Assembly (NCBI GenBank): GCA_022828135.1
Contig: JAJEJB010000006.1
Coordinates: 108,363 to 172,362, forward strand
Direction: 5' to 3'
Length of the DNA stretch: 64,000 nucleotides
Origin: Acidimicrobiia bacterium
GTDB taxonomy: Bacteria; Actinomycetota; Acidimicrobiia; Acidimicrobiales; Aldehydirespiratoraceae
A program made the translations under genes and the position numbers. Below, in pieces: positions 50,711 to 59,769 of the stretch (position 1 is the first letter of the stretch; every line of letters begins with the position of its first letter). Below the pieces are notes generated by a model. The model was given only the letters and a program-made list of their open reading frames with translations. It was not told where the DNA came from and searched no databases.

Positions 50711-51581
50711 TAGTGGCTCCGGCGGGGATCACTCCGTAGGTGACGCCGAGGCGGCTGAGCCAGCGCCGGTAGGCGATGGCGGAGCGGTCGGCCCGGATCG
50801 GGGTCTCAGCCCGGGGATCCAGCGGCAGCAGCTTGGGATACTGGTTCTCGAGGATGGGCTTGTCCTGGCCGATGATGTTCTGCTGGAACCAGCGGATCTC
50901 CTGATCGGTGCTCACGTCGTCGAGCACGCTCAGGAACAGATGAGCCCTGATCCGGGTGTCGGTGAGGGGGTGGATGAAGATGCCGATGGCGTCCAGCCGC
51001 TCCGCGTCCGACGGCGACGACTTGTAGAGCATGGCGGCGTAGGGATGGGGCACCCGGTAGATGTAGTCGGCCAGCACCGCCTGCGAGGAGGAGGCGGCGG
51101 CGCGCGGCTGGTAGAAGGCGCAGTCGAACGCCCAGAGCTCCCCGTCGCGCTCCTCGACCCGGTACTCGGCCACCTCGGTGTGGGGCTCCTCGCCGAGCAT
51201 GCCCGTATGCACGTAGGGGAAGTGGGCCATGTCAAGGAAGTTCTCCACCGCTCGGGGGGCGGAGACCTCGATGCCGACGGTCACGGCGTTGAGGGTCCGC
51301 CGGTCGTCCTCCTCGGTCTCTGGAACACCGAAGACGTCGCCGTCGGGCTCACCCAGGGTGGTCCAAAGGAAGCCGTAGTCGGTGCGGACCTCCAGCTCGC
51401 CGCCGGGTGGGGCCTCAGCCCGAGCCGTGCCGTCGTCGTCGATCCAGCACGTCAGCGGCTCGCCGAGCAGCAACGTGTGCAGCGGGCCGCGGCGGATCTC
51501 GTCCAGATCGGCCACCGCGTGCCACTGATTGAGGATCACCGGATCGGTACAGCTACGGGTGCTGGTCTCTGCCATCGTCAT
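50706..51581 (-). CDS. Rieske-type oxygenase catalytic subunit lacking the Rieske cluster
   Basis: Homologue of aromatic ring-hydroxylating/N-demethylating oxygenase alpha subunits. 291 residues. The N-terminus (LNQWHAVADLDEIRRGPLHT) is Rieske-domain-like, but the part that should hold both Cys-His ligand pairs is missing, about 70 residues shorter than the neighbour at 52663-53667. The catalytic domain is intact: ENFLDMAHFPYVHTG carries Asn, Asp, His and His with the spacing of the mononuclear iron site. The C-terminus (PILENQYPKLLPLDPRAE) parallels the neighbour. It must take electrons from another protein's cluster, perhaps the neighbour's. NdmC of caffeine degradation is a known Rieske-less precedent. 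ATG 51581 is preceded by GGAGG. Last gene of the purine operon. Confidence 0.85.
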   Translation of the reverse strand: MTMAETSTRSCTDPVILNQWHAVADLDEIRRGPLHTLLLGEPLTCWIDDDGTARAEAPPGGELEVRTDYGFLWTTLGEPDGDVFGVPETEEDDRRTLNAVTVGIEVSAPRAVENFLDMAHFPYVHTGMLGEEPHTEVAEYRVEERDGELWAFDCAFYQPRAAASSSQAVLADYIYRVPHPYAAMLYKSSPSDAERLDAIGIFIHPLTDTRIRAHLFLSVLDDVSTDQEIRWFQQNIIGQDKPILENQYPKLLPLDPRAETPIRADRSAIAYRRWLSRLGVTYGVIPAGATT

Positions 51582-51637
51582 GACAGCCTCCGCTCGCGTC
51601 TAGGGCCTCCACAGTAGGCCATGGCGACCGCTCGGCC

Positions 51638-52666
51638 TTAGCCGACGTAGGCGTCCAGTTCGGCCACCCAGGCCTGCTTCTGGGCCGCGGGCGCGAAGCA
51701 GGCCTCCAGGCTGTTGCGGGCGCAGCGGGCCAACTCCTCTCGCGAGAGGCCCAACGCGGTCGCCACGGCGACGTAGTTGTCGGCCACGTAGCCACCGAAG
51801 TAGGCGGGATCGTCGGAGTTGATGGTGACCTTGAGCCCGGCGTCGAGCAGGCGCTTGAGGTTGTGATCGGCCAAGTCGTCGACCACGCACAGGGCCAGGT
51901 TCGACAGCGGGCACACCGTCAGCGGCGTCTGCGCGGCCACCAGCCGGGCCACCAGGTCGGGATCCTCCGTGCAGCGCACTCCGTGGTCGATCCGCTCGGC
52001 GCCGAGCGCGTCGAGGGCTCCGGTGATGTAGGCGGGCGGACCCTCCTCGCCGGCGTGGGCCACCGGCCGCAGACCGGCGGCGCGGGCCATGGCGTAGGCC
52101 TCGGCGAAGTCCTCGGGCGGATGGTCCACCTCGGAGCTGTCGAGTCCCACGCCGATGATGCCGTCCAGCCAGCCCTCGGCCGCCCTGAACGTCTCGCAGG
52201 CGGCTTCGCCGGGAAGGTGCCGCAGGAAGCACATGATGAGCGCGGAGGAGATCCCGCACTGGGCTTCGGCGTCGGCCATCGCCGCGGTGAAGCCCTCCAT
52301 GAACACGTCGAATCCCACATCCCGCTCGGTGTGGGTCTGGGGGTCGAAGAACATCTCCGCCCGACGCACGCCGTCGGCGTGGGCCCTGCGCAAGTACGCG
52401 GCCATCAGGTCGTAGAAGTCCTGGGTGGTCTGCAGCACGGCCGCGCCCTGGTAGTAGATGTCCAGGAACGACTGGAGGTCGGTGAACGAGTATGCGGCCC
52501 GGACCGCGGCCTCGTCCTCGAAGGGCAGCTCGACCCCGTTGCGGCCGGCCAGCTCGAAGAGCATCTCCGGCTCCAGGGTCCCCTCTATGTGCAGGTGCAG
52601 CTCGGCCTTCGGCATTCCCCGCACGAAGTCGGCCAGATCCGTGTCGCCCGTCAATGTCTCTCTCAT
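51638..52666 (-). CDS. add: Adenosine deaminase family protein
   Basis: Zinc-dependent purine nucleoside deaminase, converting adenosine (or a modified adenosine or adenine) to inosine-type product. 342 residues with metal ligands ELHLHIEGT near residue 22, the catalytic Glu in PVAHAGEEGPP, RIDHGVRCTEDP and TINSDDPAYFGG with the Asp-Asp pair. The full catalytic set and length fit adenosine/adenine deaminases. ATG 52666 overlaps the stop of the Rieske oxygenase by 4 bp (ATGA), so both are translationally coupled. Fits an operon with nucleoside uptake genes upstream. Adenine versus adenosine preference is undetermined. Confidence 0.93.
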   Translation of the reverse strand: MRETLTGDTDLADFVRGMPKAELHLHIEGTLEPEMLFELAGRNGVELPFEDEAAVRAAYSFTDLQSFLDIYYQGAAVLQTTQDFYDLMAAYLRRAHADGVRRAEMFFDPQTHTERDVGFDVFMEGFTAAMADAEAQCGISSALIMCFLRHLPGEAACETFRAAEGWLDGIIGVGLDSSEVDHPPEDFAEAYAMARAAGLRPVAHAGEEGPPAYITGALDALGAERIDHGVRCTEDPDLVARLVAAQTPLTVCPLSNLALCVVDDLADHNLKRLLDAGLKVTINSDDPAYFGGYVADNYVAVATALGLSREELARCARNSLEACFAPAAQKQAWVAELDAYVG

Positions 52667-53667
52667 CCTCGCTCTGTCGAGATGGTGCCATACCGGATCC
52701 CGCGCGCGCCCAGCCACTTGCGGTAGGCGAGGCTGCCCGCGTCGGCGGGTTGATGCGATTCCATCCTGGGGTCCACCGGCAGGCGGCGGGGTCGCTGCGA
52801 CTCGACCACGTCGATGTCCTGGGAGAAGATCAGGTCGTTGAAGGCTTGCTGGGCGTCGAGGTCGGCGCCGGTGTCGTGGACCACGGTGGAGCGCCACACC
52901 ACACACTCGGTCTCGGTGACGGGGCTGGCCACGATGAGGATGGTGAAACCCCCGGCGGGATCGCCCTCGCTTGTTGACGGCACCTTGGTCAGCGTGGCCG
53001 CGTACGGGTGCGACACCGAGTACCGGTAGCGGACCGGTCCCCCGCCGGCCGCGGCCGGTCCCGGATTGGGCTGCCAGAACACGCAGTCGGTCAGCCGAAG
53101 CTCGGCTTCGCTGGTCTCGATCCCGTAGCGGGCCACCTCGGTGTGGGGCTCCTGACCGAGGTACCCGGTGTGCACGAACGGGAAGTGGGCGAGATCCAGG
53201 AAGTTCTCGATGATCCGGGGGGCCGACGACGCCACCCTCACCGGATCGAGCCAGACGGTCCGCTCAGGATAGGCGTCGTGGTCTGGGGCTACGGGCAGAT
53301 CCCGGGGCTGGTCGCCGGTGCAGATCCACCAGAATCCGTACCCGGCCCGCACCAGAGCCCGCTTCAACTGCACACCCGCGGGAGGGCGCCGGCCGGGATG
53401 GGCGGGCTGATGCACGCAGCGGCCGTCGATGTCGAACTGCCAGCCGTGGTAGCCGCATCGCAGCCGCTCCCCGTCGAAGTCGCCCAGGGTGATCTGGGCG
53501 CCCCGGTGGGGGCAGGTATCCACGAACGCCTCGACCCGACCGGAGTTGTCGCAGGCCAGCACCCAGCGCTCGTCCAGCAACCCGAACGGAAGCCATCGGC
53601 CTGCGGCGATGTCGGCGGCTCGGGCCACCGGGAACCACTCATCGCCAATCCGGTCGGTCTCGGTCAA
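52663..53667 (-). CDS. Rieske non-heme iron oxygenase (alpha-subunit type)
   Basis: Two-domain monooxygenase/demethylase. 334 residues. The Rieske cluster ligands are CPHRGAQITLGDF and CGYHGWQFDIDG (C-x-H and C-x2-H) near residues 50-75, and the mononuclear iron site is ENFLDLAHFPFVHTG. C-terminal NDLIFSQDIDVVESQ and SLAYRKWLGARG resemble the vanillate/caffeine demethylase-type oxygenases. Its position inside a nucleoside-uptake and deaminase operon suggests an N-methyl or otherwise modified purine as substrate. No reductase gene is adjacent; the ferredoxin pair at 10836-12257 or an unlinked reductase might serve. Start TTG 53667 is chosen because GGGGAG lies just upstream and any upstream in-frame start would overlap the permease gene. 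Confidence 0.9.
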   Translation of the reverse strand: MTETDRIGDEWFPVARAADIAAGRWLPFGLLDERWVLACDNSGRVEAFVDTCPHRGAQITLGDFDGERLRCGYHGWQFDIDGRCVHQPAHPGRRPPAGVQLKRALVRAGYGFWWICTGDQPRDLPVAPDHDAYPERTVWLDPVRVASSAPRIIENFLDLAHFPFVHTGYLGQEPHTEVARYGIETSEAELRLTDCVFWQPNPGPAAAGGGPVRYRYSVSHPYAATLTKVPSTSEGDPAGGFTILIVASPVTETECVVWRSTVVHDTGADLDAQQAFNDLIFSQDIDVVESQRPRRLPVDPRMESHQPADAGSLAYRKWLGARGIRYGTISTERG

Positions 53668-53722
53668 CGGTGCTCCCCGGTCATCGGTCGCGGGCCGCGG
53701 CTGGGCTCCGGGCGCGTCGTGC

Positions 53723-54709
53723 TCAGCGCTCCTCGCGCGAGTACGGGATGGCCAGCGCGGCGGGCGCGGCCGTGGATCGCACCCGTCTACCAAGCTTCAC
53801 CGCCCCCGCTGGGATGAGGATGGCCACCAGTGTGACCACGTAGGGCAGCATCGACAGGAAGAAGCTGAGGTCGCTGGCCCCCATGAACGGCAGGCCCCAG
53901 CCCCGGGCCTGGGCGGTGGTGTCGAGCGAGATCATCGATCCGTACAGCAGGGCCCCGGCCACGGCCCATCCCGGCCGCCAACCGGCGAATATCACCACCG
54001 CCAGCGCGACCCAGCCCCGGCCCCGGGCGATGTCGGGTGACCAGGTCGGTGTGAACGACAGCACCATGTAGGCGCCGCCGGCCCCCGTCAGCGCCGCGCC
54101 CAGCACCGAGTAGAAGATCCGCCAGCCGGTCACGCTGACGCCCACCGCGTCGGCCGCGGCCGGGTTCTCGCCCACGGCCTTCATGTTCATGCCGTGACGG
54201 GTGCGGAACAGCACGAAGTACAGCACCACCGGAAGCCCGACGTAGGCGATGTACACCACCGGATCGTGGAAGAAGAACGCCGATACCGCATCGTTGTTGT
54301 CGAGGACTCCGCCCGGGTTGACCTCGCGGAACAGGGTCTGGATGGGCGTGCCGTTGCGGTTGACGCCGAGCTGGTTGGACAGGCCGATGCCTCCCAGCGC
54401 CAGCGCCAGGCCGACCAGCACCTGGCTGGCCCGGAAGGCCACCACGCACACGGCGAATATCAGACCGGCCACCGCGGCTGCGATCATGCCGATGAGCATG
54501 GCCAGCCAGGGGCTCTCCACTCCCCACGAGAGCACTGCGATCACCGAGTACACCGCGCCGATGCCGATGAGTCCCTCCTGGCCCAGGTTGAGCACCCCGA
54601 CCCGCTCGCCGAGCATGGCCCCGGTGGCGGCCAGCATCACCACGGCACTCGCCGGGATGGCGGAGCCGATCAGGCTCAAGAAGGCGTTCTCGATGATGGC
54701 GAGAATCAT
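53723..54709 (-). CDS. BMP/nucleoside-type ABC transporter permease
   Basis: Inner-membrane subunit of a ribose/nucleoside-class importer (RbsC-like fold, YufQ type). 328 residues of mainly hydrophobic helices, with GERVGVLNLGQEGLIGIGAV near residue 33, GLALALGGIGLSNQLG, the cytoplasmic MKAVGENPAAADAVGVSV and FIRG-like GRGWVALAVVIFAGWRPGWA. Such proteins pair with a second permease, an ATPase with two nucleotide sites and a BmpA-type lipoprotein, exactly the four genes here. It overlaps the upstream permease by 4 bp. The transported ligand is likely a purine nucleoside or related base. Confidence 0.94.
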   Translation of the reverse strand: MILAIIENAFLSLIGSAIPASAVVMLAATGAMLGERVGVLNLGQEGLIGIGAVYSVIAVLSWGVESPWLAMLIGMIAAAVAGLIFAVCVVAFRASQVLVGLALALGGIGLSNQLGVNRNGTPIQTLFREVNPGGVLDNNDAVSAFFFHDPVVYIAYVGLPVVLYFVLFRTRHGMNMKAVGENPAAADAVGVSVTGWRIFYSVLGAALTGAGGAYMVLSFTPTWSPDIARGRGWVALAVVIFAGWRPGWAVAGALLYGSMISLDTTAQARGWGLPFMGASDLSFFLSMLPYVVTLVAILIPAGAVKLGRRVRSTAAPAALAIPYSREER

Positions 54710-55860
54710 GAGTCCGCTCCCTTCCGAGCGGCTGCTGCCTCGCCGGCCGTCGCCTCGGACTCGTCGGCGGCGTCACGGCGCACCACCCGGTATCGGGCCG
54801 CGATCTCCCCGAGGGCGATGCCGGTGAGGATCACTCCGTAGATGGCGAAGATGATGTACACCGACAGACCCTTGGTCTGGAGCACGATCCCCGCGTAGAA
54901 CATCGACGCGATGAACAGCCCGCCGCCGATCACGCCCCAGAACGAGGCACCGGCCAGCGCAGCCACGATGAAGCCCGACAGCCCGAACTGGGCCGAGAAC
55001 CCGGCGTTCATGGCCTGCGCCCCCGGGGCGCTCAGCTGGAGCATCCCGCCGAGGCCGGCGATGGCCCCGGTGAACAGCATGACGATGAGTATCCGGCGGC
55101 GCACCGCGATGCCGGCGAAGCCCGCGGCCCGCGGGTTGCCGCCGATGATGTCGATCTCGTAGCCGATGGTGGTGGAGCGGAACACCCACCAGAGCACCGC
55201 GGCGATGACCAGGGGAACGAGCAGGGCGATGGTCACCGAGTTGGCGCCGGGGAGGCCGGGCAGGGTGAACGGCACCTCGCGTGTGGACTGGATGACCGCG
55301 GCCTCCTTGTCCCGCCAGAACCCCAGCGCCGACCAGGTCACCAGCTGCAGGGCCACGAAGTTGAGCAGCAGCGTGGTGATGATCTCGTTCACGTCCCAGT
55401 AGGCCCGGGCCAGAGCGGGCACCAGGATCCAGGCTGCGCCGGCCACGGTGGCGGCGACGGCCATCAGGATCAGCACCAGCCAACCGGGGCCGTCCATGTG
55501 GATGCCCACGCCCACCGCGGCCAGAGCGCCCATGAGGAACTGGCCGTCGGAGCCGATGTTCCAGACCTTCATCCGCAGCGACAGGGCCACGCCCAGCGCG
55601 GTCATCAGGATCGGGATACCCCGGAGGGCAACTCCCTCGATGCCGCGCTGGCGGCCGAATATGGCGTCGAGGGCCTGCCAGAAGATCCAGAAGGCGTTGC
55701 GTCCGGTGAGCAGCAGCAGGATCCCGACCACGATCATGGCACCGACCGCGCCGCCGATACGGGTGAGCGCGGCCCGCCTCGCGTCGACCTCCAGACGCCG
55801 CTCCAGCCGCCACGGCGTCACCGACAGCACCGCGCTCGCGATCGATGCCAGCGGAGTCAT
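54706..55860 (-). CDS. BMP/nucleoside-type ABC transporter permease
   Basis: Partner permease (YufP type). 384 residues with about eight to ten hydrophobic segments: VGAMIVVGILLLLTGRNAFW, MKVWNIGSDGQFLMGALAAV, NEIITTLLLNFVALQLVTW, YEIDIIGGNPRAAGFAGIAV and FGLSGFIVAALAGASFWGVI. These match the permease class serving purine nucleoside importers. Stop overlaps the next permease by 4 bp and its start overlaps the ATPase stop by 4 bp, so the three transport genes are translationally coupled. Confidence 0.94.
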   Translation of the reverse strand: MTPLASIASAVLSVTPWRLERRLEVDARRAALTRIGGAVGAMIVVGILLLLTGRNAFWIFWQALDAIFGRQRGIEGVALRGIPILMTALGVALSLRMKVWNIGSDGQFLMGALAAVGVGIHMDGPGWLVLILMAVAATVAGAAWILVPALARAYWDVNEIITTLLLNFVALQLVTWSALGFWRDKEAAVIQSTREVPFTLPGLPGANSVTIALLVPLVIAAVLWWVFRSTTIGYEIDIIGGNPRAAGFAGIAVRRRILIVMLFTGAIAGLGGMLQLSAPGAQAMNAGFSAQFGLSGFIVAALAGASFWGVIGGGLFIASMFYAGIVLQTKGLSVYIIFAIYGVILTGIALGEIAARYRVVRRDAADESEATAGEAAAARKGADS

Positions 55861-57386
55861 CCGGCCTCGCTCATGGAGTGGCCGCCCATCAACAGGCCGA
55901 TGTGCTCTCGGTCGGCTTCCGCCGCCTCGAACACGCCCATGATCCGACCCTCGTAGATCACGGCGATCCGGTCGCTCATCAACAGCACTTCGTCGAGGTC
56001 GTCCGAGATCAACAGCACCGCGCAGCCACTGTCGCGCTTGCCGAGGATCGTCGATCTGACCTCCTGGGCCGCGTTCACGTCGAGCCCCCTGGTGGGATGG
56101 GCCGCCACCAGCAGCCGGTCGGCGGCCAGGGCTTCTCGCCGGGCTACCAGGCGCTGCTGGTTGCCGCCCGAGAGCTGCCCCGCGGTGGCGAAGATCGAGC
56201 GGGTCTGCACCCGGGCCGCCTCCACCAGCCGCCTGGCGAAATCGATCACGCCCTGCCGGTTGAGGGTCAGACCCTGGGCGAACTGCTCGGTCCAGTAGTT
56301 GTGAAGCACTGCGTTGTCCTTCACCGATGCCGACAGGACCATGCCCGTCCCGATGCGGTCCTCGGGGATGTGCCCTACCCCCAGGTCGGTCACGGCCCGC
56401 ACCGACATGGAGGCGGTGCCGGATCCGTCGACCGTGATCGAGCCGGACTCCAGGCCGCGCAGCGCGCAGATGACTTCGGCCAGCTCGGTCTGGCCGTTGC
56501 CCGACACGCCGGCTATGCCGAGGATCTCCCCGGACCGGACGGTCAGGTCAACGTCGTGCAGCGCGGTGATCCCCCGGTCGTTGAGGGCCGAGACGCCCCG
56601 CAGTTCGAGGGCGGGGTCGCCCGTCACCACCCTGTGCTCCACGTCGAGGACCCGCTCCTCGCCGGTCATGAGCCGGGCGATCTCGCTGGCGGTGGCCCCC
56701 TCGGTCGGCCGGGTGATCTCCCTGATCCCGTGGCGCAGCACGGTCAAGCGGTCCGAGACGGCCAGAACCTCCCTCAGCTTGTGGGTGATGAAGATCACGC
56801 TGAGGCCGCCGGCGGCCAGCTCCCGGACCACCGCGAAGAGCTCCTCGGCCTCCTTGGCGGTGAGGACTGCGGTGGGCTCGTCGAGGATCAGGACGCGGGC
56901 GCCGCGGGCCAGCACCCGCAGGATCTCCACCCGCTGCTGCTCCCCTACCGACAGCTGCCAGATCTTGGCCGTGGGGTCGACATGCAGCCCTGTCTCGCTC
57001 ATGAACCGCTCGGTCCGATCGACCAGGGCCCGCTGGCTGACGACGCCCGGGGTCTCGGGCCAGCCCAAGTGGATGTTCTCGGCCACGGTCATCGGCTCGA
57101 CCAGCCGGAAATGCTGGTGGACCATGCCGACGCCGGCGTCGATGGCGTGGGCGGGGCTGCGGAAGTCTCGCTCGGTCCCGTCAACGATCACCTGGCCGGC
57201 ATCGGCGCGGTAGATGCCGGCCAGGATGTTGCACAGCGTGGTCTTGCCCGCCCCGTTCTCGCCCACCAGGGCGTGAACCTCGGACCACCTCACCTCGAAG
57301 TCGACGGCATCGAGGGCGGCCACGCCCCCGAAGGCTTTGGATATGCCCCGCGCCTCTACCGAGGGCCGCTTGCCGTCGCCGGTCAA
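55857..57386 (-). CDS. ABC transporter ATP-binding protein with two nucleotide-binding domains
   Basis: Fused double ATPase of a nucleoside/sugar (CUT2-like, YufO type) importer. 509 residues. Domain 1 has Walker A VGENGAGKTTLCN near residue 44, signature LSVGEQQRVEILRVLA and Walker B VLILDEPTAVL. Domain 2 has a degenerate Walker A (GVSGNGQTELAEV), signature LSGGNQQRLVARREAL and AAHPTRGLDV. Two-domain fusion with a degenerate second site is the family norm. The start is probably TTG 57386, giving the usual beginning just before ISKAFGGVAALD; no ATG or GTG is in a suitable place, so the start is less certain than the rest. Confidence 0.94.
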   Translation of the reverse strand: MTGDGKRPSVEARGISKAFGGVAALDAVDFEVRWSEVHALVGENGAGKTTLCNILAGIYRADAGQVIVDGTERDFRSPAHAIDAGVGMVHQHFRLVEPMTVAENIHLGWPETPGVVSQRALVDRTERFMSETGLHVDPTAKIWQLSVGEQQRVEILRVLARGARVLILDEPTAVLTAKEAEELFAVVRELAAGGLSVIFITHKLREVLAVSDRLTVLRHGIREITRPTEGATASEIARLMTGEERVLDVEHRVVTGDPALELRGVSALNDRGITALHDVDLTVRSGEILGIAGVSGNGQTELAEVICALRGLESGSITVDGSGTASMSVRAVTDLGVGHIPEDRIGTGMVLSASVKDNAVLHNYWTEQFAQGLTLNRQGVIDFARRLVEAARVQTRSIFATAGQLSGGNQQRLVARREALAADRLLVAAHPTRGLDVNAAQEVRSTILGKRDSGCAVLLISDDLDEVLLMSDRIAVIYEGRIMGVFEAAEADREHIGLLMGGHSMSEAG

Positions 57387-57426
57387 CTCAGTCAGAGTTG
57401 CGAGAGTTGCTGCCCGGTATCAGGAC

Positions 57427-58578
57427 TCAGACGGGCGAGATGCCGGTGACGCCGTCGACCGGCCAGTCGATGGCGTAGGCCTGCAGCGAGTCGAGGGTCT
57501 CGCCCGCGGCCAGCCTCTCGTTGCCCTCGTTGTCGTTCAGCGGGCCCGCGTAGACGTGGAGCTCGCCGCTGTCGAGCGCCGCCCCGGCGTCGGCCACCGC
57601 GTCCTGCACGTCCTGGGGCACGTTGGGGCCGAAGTCGCCGATGGGAGTGTCCAGCAGCCATACCTCGTCCTGGGAGACCCAGGTGCCGTCCAGCACCCGC
57701 TGGCACTGCTCGGTGTAGAACGGCCCGAACTCCGACAGGTCGAAGTGGGACACGTACTTGGTGGGAGCGGCCGAGCGGAAGTCGAGGTTCCAGTACCCGG
57801 TCCACACCCCGGCCTCCTCGGAGAGCTGCAGGAAGGTGGGCTCGTCCATCACGCCGAACAGGAAGTCGACGCCGGCATCGAGGAGCGCGTTGGCCGCCTG
57901 GGCCGCCTTCTGGGGATCGAAGAACGTGCTGACCAGCACGGTCTCCACCGTCGCGTCGGGGTTCACCGACCGGGCGCCGAGCAGCAGGCCGTTCACGTCG
58001 TTGAACGCCGTAGCGGTGGGGAAGGCGCCGATGTAGCCGATGCGGCCGTTGCCGGCGAGGTGCCCGGCGGCCACGCCCAACTGGTAGGCGGTCTTCTCGT
58101 GGGCCAGGTAGAACGGGAACAGGTTGTCGCTGTAGTAGTGCCCGTTGATCTCGCAGAACTTGGTGTCGGGAGCGTTGTCCGACACCTCGGTCAGCAGCCC
58201 GGCGTACTCGGTGTTGGCGAAGATGATGTCGTTGCCGTCGTCCACCAGCTGCTGGAACGTCTCGGTCGTGCCGGCATCGAAGCCGATGTTCGGCACGAAC
58301 GAGGTCTCCAGCCGGTCGCCGAGGGCGGCCTGTGCCGCGAGGCGGCCGCGGTCGTGCTCCTGGGTCCAGCCGTTGTCGTCGGGCGGGCCGATGTACACCC
58401 AGGCGGCCTTGATCGACTCCTTGGCGCCGGACTCTTCCTCGTCGTCGCCGCAGGCGGCGAGCACCGAGCCGCCAATGGCGAGACCCCCGATGCCGACCGC
58501 GCCCATCTTGAGGGCCTGGCGGCGGGAGATCGTCTCGCTGGGTGGCAGCAGGAGACCTCGGTTCTTCTTGCTTCGCAT
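57427..58578 (-). CDS. BMP-family (BmpA/PnrA-like) substrate-binding lipoprotein
   Basis: Extracytoplasmic receptor of the adjacent importer; PnrA-type members bind purine nucleosides. 383 residues. The N-terminus combines a twin-arginine motif (SRRQALKMG, R19-R20) with a lipobox ending at Cys43 (VLAACGDD), so export is likely via Tat as a lipoprotein. Binding-domain features: AWVYIGPPDDNGWTQEHDRG, FIFANTEY-like DIIFANTEYAGLL, GRIGYIGAFPTATAFNDVNG and AANALLDAGVDFLFGVMD. It is 40 bp upstream of the ATPase gene and 51 bp downstream of a deaminase-like gene. Confidence 0.93.
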   Translation of the reverse strand: MRSKKNRGLLLPPSETISRRQALKMGAVGIGGLAIGGSVLAACGDDEEESGAKESIKAAWVYIGPPDDNGWTQEHDRGRLAAQAALGDRLETSFVPNIGFDAGTTETFQQLVDDGNDIIFANTEYAGLLTEVSDNAPDTKFCEINGHYYSDNLFPFYLAHEKTAYQLGVAAGHLAGNGRIGYIGAFPTATAFNDVNGLLLGARSVNPDATVETVLVSTFFDPQKAAQAANALLDAGVDFLFGVMDEPTFLQLSEEAGVWTGYWNLDFRSAAPTKYVSHFDLSEFGPFYTEQCQRVLDGTWVSQDEVWLLDTPIGDFGPNVPQDVQDAVADAGAALDSGELHVYAGPLNDNEGNERLAAGETLDSLQAYAIDWPVDGVTGISPV

Positions 58579-58629
58579 ATCAGGTGCCTTTCTGGGTTGG
58601 AGCCTTGATCTGGTTGGTTGTGAGGGGGA

Positions 58630-59652
58630 TCAGTCGAGTTGGGCGACGAGCTCATCGAACTCGATGGCCCACTGCCGGCGCATCTTGCGCTTCTCGGGCT
58701 CGCCGAGCCAGGAGCCGTCGATTCCGTTGAGCATGCACTGGCGGAAGTCCTCTACCTCGAAGCCCATGTGGTTGTGGGCCATGATGTAGTCCTTGGTGGG
58801 GTCGGTCTTGAACATGGGAGGATCGTCGCAGTCCAGGCTGATCTTGATGCCGAACTCGCGCATCTGCCCGATCGGGTGGTTGTCGAAGTCGTCGTTGAAA
58901 TACACCCACGCCGTCGACACCGGCGTGCAGGTGAAGACCACGCCCTCGTCGCGGCAGCGGCGCATGATGGCCTCGCTCTCGACCACGTGGTAGCCGTGGT
59001 CGACCCGCTCGCAGTTGAGCAGGTCGAGGCAGGTCACGATGTTGCGGGGCGGGGCGTCCTCGGACTGGTGCGCGGTCAGGTGCAGGCCGGCCTGCTCGGC
59101 CATCCGGTAGGACTTCCAGAACCGCTCGGGCGGGAACTCGGCCTCGGCGTAGTCCATCCCGATGCCGATCACCTCGTCGCGGGGATGGTCGAGGAGGGTC
59201 TCCACCATGGTGACGCCCAGCTCGGGGGTCTCCATGCGGTTTATGGCCGCGATCAGGCGGCACTCGATGCCGTGGTCGGTGCGGGCCGCGTTGATGCCGT
59301 CGATGAGGCCGTCGACGCAGGTGTCGTAGTCCACCCCGGCCGCCATGTGGGTGGTCGGGTTGAAGAACATCTCCCGGTAGCGCACGTTGTGGTCGGCCGC
59401 CTCGGTGAGGGTCTCGTAGCAGATCCGCTCGAAGTCCTCGCGGTCGATCACCCCCAGCGCAGTGTTGTCGTACATGTGCAGGAACTTGTAGATGTCGGGG
59501 TAGTCGTAGAGGTCCTCAGGCTCCTCGTGGTCCGGCAGCGGCACCGAGTGCTTGTTGCACAGATCCACCGCGGTGCGAGCCTGCACCGAGCCCATCAGAT
59601 GCAGGTGCAGGCTCACCTTCGGTATCGCCTTCAAGAACGAGTCCATGTCCAT
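58630..59652 (-). CDS. Adenosine deaminase family protein, divergent
   Basis: Second adenosine-deaminase-superfamily enzyme of the operon and its first gene. 340 residues with SLHLHLMGS as the HxH metal motif near residue 13, then TAHQSEDAPP in place of the usual HAGE loop (Glu retained), RVDHGYHVVES and SLDCDDPPMF with the Asp-Asp pair. CTPVSTAW replaces the usual CP-S-N segment. These changes lie around the substrate pocket, so it probably deaminates something other than plain adenosine, such as a modified nucleoside or nucleotide; this is inference. ATG 59652 follows GAAGGAG by 11 nt. Divergent from the antitoxin-like gene across 157 bp. Confidence 0.88.
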   Translation of the reverse strand: MDMDSFLKAIPKVSLHLHLMGSVQARTAVDLCNKHSVPLPDHEEPEDLYDYPDIYKFLHMYDNTALGVIDREDFERICYETLTEAADHNVRYREMFFNPTTHMAAGVDYDTCVDGLIDGINAARTDHGIECRLIAAINRMETPELGVTMVETLLDHPRDEVIGIGMDYAEAEFPPERFWKSYRMAEQAGLHLTAHQSEDAPPRNIVTCLDLLNCERVDHGYHVVESEAIMRRCRDEGVVFTCTPVSTAWVYFNDDFDNHPIGQMREFGIKISLDCDDPPMFKTDPTKDYIMAHNHMGFEVEDFRQCMLNGIDGSWLGEPEKRKMRRQWAIEFDELVAQLD

Positions 59653-59769
59653 GACCGTGTCAACTCCTTCGCCCGGCTCCGCGGCGGGGGACAATACCAC
59701 CCGCCCGCACGCCCCTACCAGATCCAGCTCGCCGCATCGTTGCCCGCCAGCGCCAGCATGGGTACGTTG

